NCBI GenBank assembly: GCA_023230795.1
Contig: JALNWR010000130.1
Coordinates: forward strand, 1-7,370
Direction of reading: 5' to 3'
Length of the DNA: 7,370 nucleotides
Source: Candidatus Cloacimonadota bacterium
GTDB lineage: Bacteria; Cloacimonadota; Cloacimonadia; Cloacimonadales; Cloacimonadaceae
Shown here: positions 1 to 7,270 of the stretch, piece by piece
Layout: each line of letters opens with the position of its first letter
Numbering within the stretch: the stretch's first letter is position 1
Position numbers and translations under genes: made by a program
Notes under the pieces: model-generated
Seen by the model: only the letters and a program-made list of their open reading frames with translations
Database searches by the model: none
What the model was told of the DNA's origin: nothing

Positions 1-62
1 CGACGGCCAAATATACAGGAAAGGCGTGATCGAGACCAGATGAAAATTAGGTTCTAAAAAAA
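1..62. other. Left edge, no supported gene
   Basis: One plus-strand frame is open from the window edge to a TGA at 41-43 (ending IYRKGVIETR) and another to a TAA at 55-57. Either could be the tail of a gene lying outside the window, but the stretches are too short to judge. No terminator hairpin or promoter is visible. Confidence 0.25.
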
Positions 63-404
63 ATGGGGGAATGCCAGAGTATATTAGGACTTGACACACC
101 TGTTTTTACTCTAAATTCAGATGCAGGTTTGAGCATGTGGAATTCCGAACTTGAAGATGCCATAGAATTCACACTTTATTTTCCTGCCCAATGGACTGAT
201 TATATGGATATAACGGTTGACCACTCCTTTAGTGAAATGCAGGAGCTTGGTTGTTATACTTTAACAAAAACAAAATATTGGATGAGTGGATTGGGTGGAT
301 ATTACCATGAAACCTACAGAACGCCATTCATGCAGGCAGCATCCTGCGGAGCTTCATCTGCAGCTGTATATTCAGGGCTGCAAATAGCTTTGCAGCCAAA
401 ATAG
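63..404 (+). CDS. Hypothetical ORF, possibly a gene fragment; convergent overlap with the operon's last gene
   Basis: I do not recognise this 113-residue reading. Up to about residue 88 it has a protein-like composition rich in aromatic and acidic residues (for example FTLYFPAQWTDYMDITVDH), with no signal peptide, membrane helix or motif I can name. The last 25 or so residues, rich in Ala and Ser, are simply antisense to the C-terminal helix of the cyclic-nucleotide-binding gene, with 77 bases shared. That gene is clearly real, so this tail is probably not a natural C-terminus. The ATG follows an 8-base A run at 56-63 and has only a weak AGG 11 bases upstream. G+C is about 38% on sample lines, below the transporter gene. 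It may be a truncated gene, a remnant left by rearrangement, or chance. Its neighbours give no clue to function. Confidence 0.35.
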   Translation: MGECQSILGLDTPVFTLNSDAGLSMWNSELEDAIEFTLYFPAQWTDYMDITVDHSFSEMQELGCYTLTKTKYWMSGLGGYYHETYRTPFMQAASCGASSAAVYSGLQIALQPK

Positions 405-756
405 GCTGCTGTGCCAGCAGCGCACAAAGCTCTGCATAGGGATAATAGCTGGCCACCACTTCGGTGAGGGATACTACGTTGGCAGTTCTTCGGGTGGGGA
501 TGATGTAGTTCATCTCGCCGATCAGGCTTCCTTCATGCAGTCTGGCCACCTCCGTGATAGTCCCTTGAGTGTCTTCCACCTGGATGGACACGCTGCCTTC
601 ATCCAGGCACATCAGGTCTCTATTGCGTTCACCTATGGCGATAATGGATTCATGGGCGATAAAGGTTTGTTCAATGCGCACTTTCTCGATGCTGGCGATC
701 TCTTGGGGATTCATATAGCAATACAGGGGATGTTCGTTTAGTTTGTGCAATATCAT
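328..756 (-). CDS. Stand-alone cyclic-nucleotide-binding domain protein
   Basis: This 142-residue protein is essentially one CRP-type cyclic-nucleotide-binding domain ending at its C-terminal helix, with no helix-turn-helix and no membrane segment. The beta-roll runs from about residue 25 to 105, with LMCLDEGSVSIQV (48-60) in the middle. The phosphate-binding cassette appears intact: G80-E81 followed by R90-T91-A92, matching the GE...R(S/T)A signature whose Glu and Arg contact ribose and phosphate in CRP. It could therefore bind a cyclic nucleotide or related ligand. I chose the ATG at 756 because GGAG sits 6 bases upstream. The longer reading from 804 would overlap the previous gene by 47 bases without a comparable site. 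It is last in the operon and no terminator follows. It probably acts as a cytoplasmic ligand-sensing partner of the transporter or phosphatase; that role is inferred only from position. Confidence 0.85.
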   Translation of the reverse strand: MILHKLNEHPLYCYMNPQEIASIEKVRIEQTFIAHESIIAIGERNRDLMCLDEGSVSIQVEDTQGTITEVARLHEGSLIGEMNYIIPTRRTANVVSLTEVVASYYPYAELCALLAQQPILAAKLFAALNIQLQMKLRRMLPA

Positions 757-757
757 C

Positions 758-1156
758 CTATTCTCCATGGGTAAGGCGGATAATCTTGAGGCACAGGGCA
801 TCATTTATCGCCGCTTCCAGTTTGGTGCAGAGCAGGGGATCGGTCAATTGCTCTTTCTGGATATAGCTCAAGATGGATATCTGGGAAGCTGTCACTGCTT
901 TCAGGGTATAGGGAAGAGCTTCGCTCAGCTCAAAATCTATCTCCCCCGGAAAGAGCTGCCCACAGGCTGTTTTATTTGGTGAAAGCCGCTGCAATATCCC
1001 TGATTCCAGCATCACAATTCCACTGATCTCCTGATGCGTAAGCTCTTCACCCAGCTTCAGTTTGCGCACAATGCACTTAGCTTTTAGGGTTTGATACTCC
1101 TCGTCGCTCAAGTATTTAAACAGATCGTTATCTTGCTGTCGGATGTAGATATTCAT
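758..1156 (-). CDS. Small protein with a degenerate cyclic-nucleotide-binding-like fold
   Basis: This 132-residue soluble protein is predicted to keep the beta-roll of CRP/FNR-type effector domains without a DNA-binding domain. The pattern is visible as a helical start, KLKLGEELTHQE (33-44), IVMLESGIL (47-55), a glycine turn with FPGEIDF (69-75), AVTASQISILSY (87-98) and an amphipathic C-terminal helix. In the phosphate-binding cassette the Gly-Glu pair survives (G71, E72), but the arginine that grips the cyclic phosphate is replaced in the R-(S/T)-A position by Y83-T84-L85. cAMP or cGMP binding in the usual way is therefore unlikely. Its ATG shares the ATGA overlap with the transporter stop, and its TAG stop is one base before the next start, so it is translationally coupled on both sides. 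A scaffold or partner for the transporter or its sister protein is plausible. The family call is moderate because divergence is high. Confidence 0.7.
   Translation of the reverse strand: MNIYIRQQDNDLFKYLSDEEYQTLKAKCIVRKLKLGEELTHQEISGIVMLESGILQRLSPNKTACGQLFPGEIDFELSEALPYTLKAVTASQISILSYIQKEQLTDPLLCTKLEAAINDALCLKIIRLTHGE
763..766 (-). promoter_or_regulatory. Ribosome binding site that fixes the start of the last operon gene
   Basis: GGAG lies within the last codons of the preceding gene, with a 6-base spacer to the ATG at 754-756. It is the best Shine-Dalgarno match in the operon. It favours the 142-residue reading over two upstream ATG codons (766-768 and 802-804). Confidence 0.7.
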
Positions 1157-4128
1157 CGTCTATACCCATAGCGCAGCTTCAGCCAGGTCCCTGCGCCGGC
1201 CAGAACTATGAAGATCAGGATGGCCACCACATCCACGGTTACAGTATCCATCGTGACATTCCCCACCTTCATCTGATAGCTAAGAAAGATGTTTCTGTCT
1301 TCCGAAAGCGATTTACCATGTGCCAGGCGAACCGCGGTGGAGCCGAGCTTATTTTGATACTGGCGTTCGGGGTGGGACTCTTCATAGCGCTCAAATTCAT
1401 CCACCATAGCCATGTATTTATCCACGGTGAGATTCCTGTCCTGAGTAGCGGTCTTCATTTTGGTCTGGTAAGCAGCCTTGTGCCGTTCATAAGCATTCAG
1501 CCGTGCAGAGGATACCACCAGGCCTTCAAACAGCCAGCGGGAGGGGACCAGTTGGCAAAATTCCGGAATCTCACTACGGCTGATAATGCGCATGGCAGGG
1601 TTCATATCGGCAAATTTGATCACGGCTCCGCTAAACATGATCTGCGGGATGATCACCAACGGCAGGATGTTGATGACGGCCGAGCGGTCTTTGATAAAGC
1701 TGGAAAAGAGCAGCCCCATGCTGTAACCGCTGATTCCGCTCAAGAGGGAAAACAGCATTTTGGGATAGCTAAAGCCCCGCATATCCAGCACCAGGGCAGC
1801 CACGGCATAAAACAGCAATACCTGGATGCAGGTCATCACAAAGAGCACGGATTGCTTAGAAAATAGCTGAGAAAAGGGGCTGAGGCCAAGCTTTAACTCG
1901 CGCGTAATAATGCGTTTTTCGCTTAAGATATCATCGATGCTATTGGCCAGACCGATGAAGATGAAGATGATTACAGCGATAAAATCGAAGAGCATGGAAT
2001 TGAGATTCTCATAGTAAGAATAGGGGCTTCCTTGCGGGGTTCCCCGCAGCACAAAGGCGGTTACCAAAGCCAGAAAAGGCGCCACAAAGAGCGTCATCAG
2101 CAGATTCAGCTTGCTGCGGCTTTTATTCAGGAAGTTTCTTTTGATGAGAAGCATCAGTTTTCTGAACTCAAAACGGGACTTGCTTTGTAGCACTTTTTGC
2201 TTTTCTGCCGGGGGGGATTCCAGGTCCCGGCAGATCGCCTCAATAAAGCTGAAATCCCGATATTTATCCGCCCAGTAATCCGGGGGGAATGCTCTGCCGC
2301 CTGTGGCATCGGAGTATTCGATCAGATCAAAGAAATACTCCGGCATCTTCAGCTTGCGTTTCAATTGCAAATCTGCACTGCTTACCTGCTTTAATTCCTG
2401 CGCAAAATAGTCAAAGACCTCCCGGCTATTGCCAAAATAAACCTGCACCCCGCCTTTGTCCATCAAGAGCACCGAATCAAACTGATCGAAGATAGTGGCA
2501 TTGGGCTGGTGAATGGTGCTGAGGATAATCTTACCTTGATCCCTTAGTTCGGCCAGGAATTGGATGCTATTTTCCGAATCTTTGGTAGATAAACCGCTGG
2601 TAGGTTCATCCAGGATCAGGATGGCGGGATTCATCACCAGTTCCAGGGCGATATTCAGCCGGCGCCTTTGACCTCCGCTCAGCTTTTTGTTCATCACATC
2701 GCCCACTATCATGTTACGCTGTTCATACAAGCCCACGCTCTTGAGCAGGTTTTCTATTCTCCGTTCTACATCGTGGTTTTGGAGTGCTTTCTGCGAACTA
2801 AGCTTGAGCTTGTACAAGAGGTTTTCATACACGGTAAGGTTGGCAAAGAGCAGATCATCCTGCGGCACGTAAGCCATAATGGGCTGGAAAAAGCTGTAAT
2901 TCTCCAGCAGGTCCAGTCCGTCGATGGTGATCTTGCTGCGATACGGGACCAGTTCACCCAAAAGTAGCTGCAGAAGAGTGGTTTTACCGGTGCCGCTGGA
3001 CCCCATTATCGCCATCATGTTACCTTGCTGTAAGGTAAAGGAAATCCCCTTAAGGGCGGCATTACCCTCCTTGAAATAGTACCATAGATCAGTGGCGGTA
3101 AATTCTGAGATCTGCAGGGGGATTTCTACCATCTCCCAATGCCGGTTTACTATGTAGTTTTTGCCGGCGATATTCAGGATGTCGTTATTTTGCAAAAAAG
3201 GAGTGTCGTCGGATAGCGGCTGGCTGTTCAGCCGGAAAATGGTATTGCTGAGGCTCTGAATCTTCCAGCCGTCGTCTTTTGCGATCCGCAGGATGGATGC
3301 TGCGCTTTGCATGGTGTGTATAGTGGGACCGGTGAGGCTTATGTCGATATAGTATTCAGTGGGTTCCAGATCGGCGGCGCTATCGCTAATCCGTTTTTGC
3401 AGATAGCTTTCCAGCTCCTTTATCTGCTGTTTATTGCGGTATATATTCCAGATCTCATTATAGGAAAACTGCCACTTACCCACAGTGAGGATGCTATCGG
3501 AATGCATCCTGAGATATCCTTCTTCAGGTAATGCCCGCTCCTGAGTTTTGCTGAGAATATAGCATTTATTGGGGCCGGCATTGTGGATCAAGACCAGATT
3601 TTCTATCATCACAAAATGCAAATCTGCTTCATCAAGCCGGATATCAGCTTTGTCCAAGCCCCAGTGCATAGAGTTTTGCAAGAGGTCGGGTGTACCGATC
3701 CCCTCTGGCAAGAGGATGAGATCGGTGCAGCCTTCAAATAGATTATATACATCATCCAGGCTATTTACATCCAGGCGGAGGAGGTCGGCCAGTTCCACTA
3801 TTTCCACACTGCCCAAAACGTGGATTCTGTCTCGCTCGTGATAGGCCAGGCTGATGAGATTGAGGATAATCTTGATCCTGTCGGCAGTTTTTAAGCTACT
3901 ATTCAGGCAGTTTGCCGCTTCCCGTACCGAGACCTTGCTCCGCCGGGCACTCTCGATCTGATCCAAAGGGATGGCGCTGCCAAACATACTGCGCAGCAAT
4001 CTGTCGATAAATACGATCTCACGTCCTTGAAATCTGGCGTTTTTGGCCATATACAGATACAAGGATACTATGCTATTTAGCAATTCATGGTTCTGTAGAG
4101 AAGGTTTCTCCGGTTTTCTTCTAAACAC
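1153..4128 (-). CDS. ABCG-type ABC half-transporter with N-terminal TerB-like and FHA-like domains
   Basis: This is a predicted inner-membrane ATP-driven transporter, acting as a dimer, with unknown substrate. Residues 13-122 form a TerB-like helical region (MAKNARFQGREIVF and LISLAYHERD mark its two repeats). A beta-rich linker at 165-230 is followed by a degenerate FHA-like domain at about 258-330. The ATPase is complete: Walker A GSSGTGKT at 376-383, Q-loop Q423, signature LSGGQ at 483-487, Walker B ILILDE ending at E508, H-loop H540. About six membrane helices lie at 673-693, 713-729, 757-780, 790-811, 818-838 and 965-981, with a roughly 125-residue loop before the last, as in ABCG proteins. 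DEPTSGLS in place of DEPTSGLD agrees with my recollection of Bacteroidota TerB/FHA transporters. The start is GTG; no ATG is in frame before residue 27. AGGA lies 11 bases upstream. It is separated from the phosphatase by 8 bases and its stop overlaps the next gene by 4. Confidence 0.93.
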   Translation of the reverse strand: MFRRKPEKPSLQNHELLNSIVSLYLYMAKNARFQGREIVFIDRLLRSMFGSAIPLDQIESARRSKVSVREAANCLNSSLKTADRIKIILNLISLAYHERDRIHVLGSVEIVELADLLRLDVNSLDDVYNLFEGCTDLILLPEGIGTPDLLQNSMHWGLDKADIRLDEADLHFVMIENLVLIHNAGPNKCYILSKTQERALPEEGYLRMHSDSILTVGKWQFSYNEIWNIYRNKQQIKELESYLQKRISDSAADLEPTEYYIDISLTGPTIHTMQSAASILRIAKDDGWKIQSLSNTIFRLNSQPLSDDTPFLQNNDILNIAGKNYIVNRHWEMVEIPLQISEFTATDLWYYFKEGNAALKGISFTLQQGNMMAIMGSSGTGKTTLLQLLLGELVPYRSKITIDGLDLLENYSFFQPIMAYVPQDDLLFANLTVYENLLYKLKLSSQKALQNHDVERRIENLLKSVGLYEQRNMIVGDVMNKKLSGGQRRRLNIALELVMNPAILILDEPTSGLSTKDSENSIQFLAELRDQGKIILSTIHQPNATIFDQFDSVLLMDKGGVQVYFGNSREVFDYFAQELKQVSSADLQLKRKLKMPEYFFDLIEYSDATGGRAFPPDYWADKYRDFSFIEAICRDLESPPAEKQKVLQSKSRFEFRKLMLLIKRNFLNKSRSKLNLLMTLFVAPFLALVTAFVLRGTPQGSPYSYYENLNSMLFDFIAVIIFIFIGLANSIDDILSEKRIITRELKLGLSPFSQLFSKQSVLFVMTCIQVLLFYAVAALVLDMRGFSYPKMLFSLLSGISGYSMGLLFSSFIKDRSAVINILPLVIIPQIMFSGAVIKFADMNPAMRIISRSEIPEFCQLVPSRWLFEGLVVSSARLNAYERHKAAYQTKMKTATQDRNLTVDKYMAMVDEFERYEESHPERQYQNKLGSTAVRLAHGKSLSEDRNIFLSYQMKVGNVTMDTVTVDVVAILIFIVLAGAGTWLKLRYGYRR

Positions 4129-4136
4129 AGATGATT

Positions 4137-7100
4137 TTATCCTGGGATGATGCCGATGATGGTGATATCATCACGCTGCTCATCGTAGCTCAGCATATCT
4201 TTGATCAGATCATCCAACACCATTTTTTGAGACTCGATATCACGCTGGAAGATATCCTCCAGAATAGTCAGAAATCCTTTTGTGCCCAGCCGTTTTTGAT
4301 TTATCATTTTCGGATTAGGCTGATCCAGGATGCCGTCGGAGTACAGGTAAAAAATGGTTTCAGGGCTGTAACTAAGGCTATTGTTGTGGAAGCTGAGTTT
4401 TTCTCTGCGTTTCAAACCACCGATCCCATAGCGATCGCCACGGAGCACTTGTAATCCTTCATTATCGCCATAGATCAGCTTATGGCCTGCCCCCGCAAAG
4501 AGAAGCTCTTGGCTCTCGGGATCAAACTTGATCAGCGAGATTTCAAAGCCGTCTTGTTGGTTGTCGCCCATGTCTTGATACAGCGCTGCTCCCATTTCAT
4601 TGTGCAATATTTCAAAAATCCGGGCAGGGTCGTATATCCTGCGGTCTTGGATCACACTTTTTATCAGCGAATTTACCGTTATGGAAAGCAAGGCTCCAGG
4701 CACCCCATGGCCGGTACAATCTATCATGGCAAACATCACTTCTTTGCTATCAGGGATTTGATACAGCCAGTAAAAGTCGCCACCCACTATGTCACGCTGC
4801 TTCCAGATGATGAAATGCTGCTGAAATAGCTGCTGTAACAACTCCTGGGGTGGTAACATGGAGCGCTGGATCAAAGAGGCATATTCTATGGATTCTGTTA
4901 GTTTGTTTTGTTTTTGTCGTAGCTCAAGGGTGCGTTCACGAACCTGCTGCTCCAAAGCCAGATTCCGGGCTTCCAGATTTCTGGTACGTTTCAGATAAAG
5001 AAAGCGGATTATCCAGATAAATGCCAGGATGTAGATCAGATAAGCCCACCAGGTAGCCCAAAAGGGAGGATGAATCTGAAACATCGCCAAGGCACTGGCA
5101 GAAACATAACCATTTTGAGTGTATGCTTTGACCTCCAGGCGATATTTACCCGGCTTTAGCTTGTTATACTCCAGCTCCGGGACAAAATTGCGCTGTTTCC
5201 AGTTATCATCATAACCTAATAAACGATATTCTAATACGCACTTTTCCGGGTACATCACATTTAGGATGTCCAAAGGGATTCTCAGATCAGTATAGCTGTG
5301 GTTCAGGTGTATCTTCTTTTGCGTGCCAAAGCGTTTACCTTTTCCCTCTATCCAGGGCAGGGATACCCTTACATTAGATACTTGGTCTTTTATCTGATAC
5401 ACCTCGGGGCTATTATACTCTTTGAAGTGGATAGTCTTATTGTAGTTCCAAATAAACGGGTAGAAGGGTATGCCATCTTTGGCATCATAGGCAAAGCTGA
5501 TTCCTGATACCATTGAGTGTCTTACCAGCCCATAATAATAGGGTATCCACAGCTCATAGCCCGTATTTACTGTTTTTCCTGGATTTCCTCCCAAGTAGTC
5601 AAATTCACTCAAGTCAGCGCTATGCCAGCTTGATCTTCCCGAATCGTCTTGCCGAAAATAATGAACGGTTTGGGGGGATAGTACTGCTATGCAAGGACCT
5701 GCGGTAATGTATTCTACTTTCGGGATATTATTGTTATCCAGTCTTAGCTGAAAATCCTGATCATGTTTTACCAGGCCGCTATCCTTTAGTCCACTGGGCT
5801 TGCACTCCAATTTGCTAAGCCGTATCTGATAGCCATTGGCGGTGCTATCTACATAGCTGAGATAATTATTGCCCATAGAATAGAAGTGATCCAGAGCATT
5901 GGGTATTATTTTGTACTCACACTTCCCTCCTTGCAAGTGGATCAAAAGACTTGGTATATCCAGATAGGTAACACCTCGCTCTTTTCTGATTTTGCATTTA
6001 TTGGAAAGCTCATTTGCTCTCCAAATATTGCCTGTAGCATTATCATCAAGTTTTAGGCTAATCCTCTGCTGGGCGGCAAAAATATATTCAGGGGAAAGGA
6101 CCCTGAAATCTAACTTATCCAGGATATCCTGCTGCGGGATATCAGAATCTAACAGAAATGATCGCAGATAGGAACTAAGCCCTTGCAAGGAACCGGTGAT
6201 TTTGTATTGGGCTCCATCCCAAAGCTGATACCAATCGTCCTTGTGTAAGAACAGCAAACTATCCTGAGTGCTTATCCGACTACCGGGTTTGCCCTGATAG
6301 AGCAAGCTTTCCTGATCTTTGGGGAAGGAGTAACTGTATAAATCAAGGGATGTATCCGTTTCCCTGCTATAGTACAATAATTGCCTGGTAGGACTGATTC
6401 CCTTTTGTATTGCATTTTCCAATCTTCTCTTTAGCTTGAAGCCACCCTGTTTATTTTGTTCATAACAAAAGATATCACAACCACCGATCTTCCATTCTTG
6501 GGAAAAACCATACCGACTTTTGGGGCTATCGTTAACAGTTTGGTAATGATTTCCCTCTATTACAGATACCCTGCTCAATGCTTCATCAAAACTACATAGC
6601 CAGATCAGTTTATTGGTGTTAATCCAGAGTTGGCGGTTTTTTTTATCCACAAGAACCGTTCTGGGATCTGCTTTATCCGGCAGGTAAATACTATAACGAT
6701 AGTTTGTGGCTACATCCAATACTATAATGCTACTGGTATGGGTATCGTCATCGTACTTAGTGCCCAGCAAATAGCCCTGCTGAGCTATTATCTTGTAATC
6801 ATCACCAATTGACTTAAGTTGACGAATTTCCAGCTTACCATATTTGTCTAAAACGATCAGGCTCTCCTTTATCGAAGGATACGAACTATCATCACCGATA
6901 TCAAATGTTTCAGCACTATCTCTGCCTATGAGAAAAAGCTTTTTATAGCGGGAAATGGGTTTAGGCAGCTTTATTCTGGCACTGCAGTATATCCCTGCTT
7001 TATCTCTGCCCTGGTATTTGTAGCCATATAGAGTATGCTGATCTGCAGTGAGGATAAGCGAATCTTCACCTTCTTTATTCTCGCTAAGCCCCAAGATTAG

Positions 7101-7211
7101 TTCATTTTCAGAAAAAGGTAGCTGGCTTACCTTCAGGCTGTGAGTATTTACCATATAGCCCCGGTTGCTTCCTTGAAATAGCACAAAGACGGTATCGCTG
7201 TCATAGTGCAA
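4137..7211 (-). CDS. Membrane-anchored sensor with C-terminal SpoIIE/PP2C-type serine/threonine phosphatase
   Basis: This is a predicted signal-transducing phosphatase that removes phosphate from Ser/Thr of a protein partner in the cytoplasm. Residues 1-630 form a beta-rich, probably propeller-like sensor. Residues 636-714 match a Y_Y_Y domain (YRLLGYDDNW, then LKPGKYRLEVKA). One membrane helix lies at about 718-740, followed by a basic stretch, a coiled coil at 741-775 and the SpoIIE domain at 775-1022. The metal-binding acids are present: GGDFY (D811), DCTGHGVPGA (D831), YSDG (D959) and RDDIT (D1014/D1015), so catalysis is plausible. The basic residues after the helix put the C-terminus inside and the sensor in the periplasm, yet no signal peptide is encoded. 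The start used is TTG, with no convincing ribosome binding site, and family-like sequence continues upstream, so the true N-terminus is elsewhere or broken. It is first in the operon, 8 bases before the transporter. Phosphatase identity is secure; ligand and substrate are unknown. Confidence 0.9.
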   Translation of the reverse strand: MHYDSDTVFVLFQGSNRGYMVNTHSLKVSQLPFSENELILGLSENKEGEDSLILTADQHTLYGYKYQGRDKAGIYCSARIKLPKPISRYKKLFLIGRDSAETFDIGDDSSYPSIKESLIVLDKYGKLEIRQLKSIGDDYKIIAQQGYLLGTKYDDDTHTSSIIVLDVATNYRYSIYLPDKADPRTVLVDKKNRQLWINTNKLIWLCSFDEALSRVSVIEGNHYQTVNDSPKSRYGFSQEWKIGGCDIFCYEQNKQGGFKLKRRLENAIQKGISPTRQLLYYSRETDTSLDLYSYSFPKDQESLLYQGKPGSRISTQDSLLFLHKDDWYQLWDGAQYKITGSLQGLSSYLRSFLLDSDIPQQDILDKLDFRVLSPEYIFAAQQRISLKLDDNATGNIWRANELSNKCKIRKERGVTYLDIPSLLIHLQGGKCEYKIIPNALDHFYSMGNNYLSYVDSTANGYQIRLSKLECKPSGLKDSGLVKHDQDFQLRLDNNNIPKVEYITAGPCIAVLSPQTVHYFRQDDSGRSSWHSADLSEFDYLGGNPGKTVNTGYELWIPYYYGLVRHSMVSGISFAYDAKDGIPFYPFIWNYNKTIHFKEYNSPEVYQIKDQVSNVRVSLPWIEGKGKRFGTQKKIHLNHSYTDLRIPLDILNVMYPEKCVLEYRLLGYDDNWKQRNFVPELEYNKLKPGKYRLEVKAYTQNGYVSASALAMFQIHPPFWATWWAYLIYILAFIWIIRFLYLKRTRNLEARNLALEQQVRERTLELRQKQNKLTESIEYASLIQRSMLPPQELLQQLFQQHFIIWKQRDIVGGDFYWLYQIPDSKEVMFAMIDCTGHGVPGALLSITVNSLIKSVIQDRRIYDPARIFEILHNEMGAALYQDMGDNQQDGFEISLIKFDPESQELLFAGAGHKLIYGDNEGLQVLRGDRYGIGGLKRREKLSFHNNSLSYSPETIFYLYSDGILDQPNPKMINQKRLGTKGFLTILEDIFQRDIESQKMVLDDLIKDMLSYDEQRDDITIIGIIPG
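4140..4143 (-). promoter_or_regulatory. Probable ribosome binding site of the ABC transporter gene
   Basis: AGGA lies at the 3' end of the phosphatase gene, partly before its TAA stop (4137-4139), and 11 bases ahead of the GTG start. The spacing is slightly long, which suggests that ribosomes finishing the phosphatase help start the transporter. Confidence 0.4.
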
Positions 7212-7270
7212 GACTGGTCTTACTTCGCGTTGGGAATAATCTGAGGCAGTAAATACCTAATGTTTCTCAC
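7212..7270 (-). pseudogene. Displaced 5' coding segment of the phosphatase gene (apparent frameshift)
   Basis: The phosphatase frame stays open upstream of its TTG as far as a TAG stop at 7257-7259, with no other start codon. The added residues read VFTASDYSQREVRPV and fit the conserved beginning of Y_Y_Y-type sensors, where an IRNFS..DY-like phrase precedes the first propeller repeat. In the next frame, bases 7252-7270 read VRNIRY. Joining the two frames by one extra T in the TTT run at 7251-7253 (coding strand) gives NIRYFTASDYSQREV, a much better match to that phrase. I infer a one-base loss, either an assembly error or a real mutation. No hydrophobic export signal is visible in any frame further upstream, so one indel may not repair the gene. 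Confidence 0.5.

Noticed and set aside
251..267. Inverted repeat TTGTTA-TACTT-TAACAA as a possible operon terminator
   Set aside because: The stem is six A/T-rich pairs with one G-C pair, and on the minus strand no T run follows it. It also lies inside the plus-strand ORF.
328..804. Longer 158-residue reading of the last cyclic-nucleotide-binding gene
   Set aside because: It would overlap the previous gene by 47 bases, and the extra residues add nothing to the domain. The ATG at 756 has GGAG at proper spacing.
535..982. Two plus-strand reading frames opposite the cyclic-nucleotide-binding genes
   Set aside because: Both are antisense shadows of supported genes without ribosome binding sites or domains.
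1318..1866. 182-residue plus-strand reading frame
   Set aside because: It is fully antisense to the membrane part of the transporter gene, is rich in His and Gln as expected of an antisense reading, and has no recognisable domain.
2210..2216. Seven-base G run as a possible frameshift in the transporter gene
   Set aside because: The reading frame continues intact on both sides and the domain order is complete.
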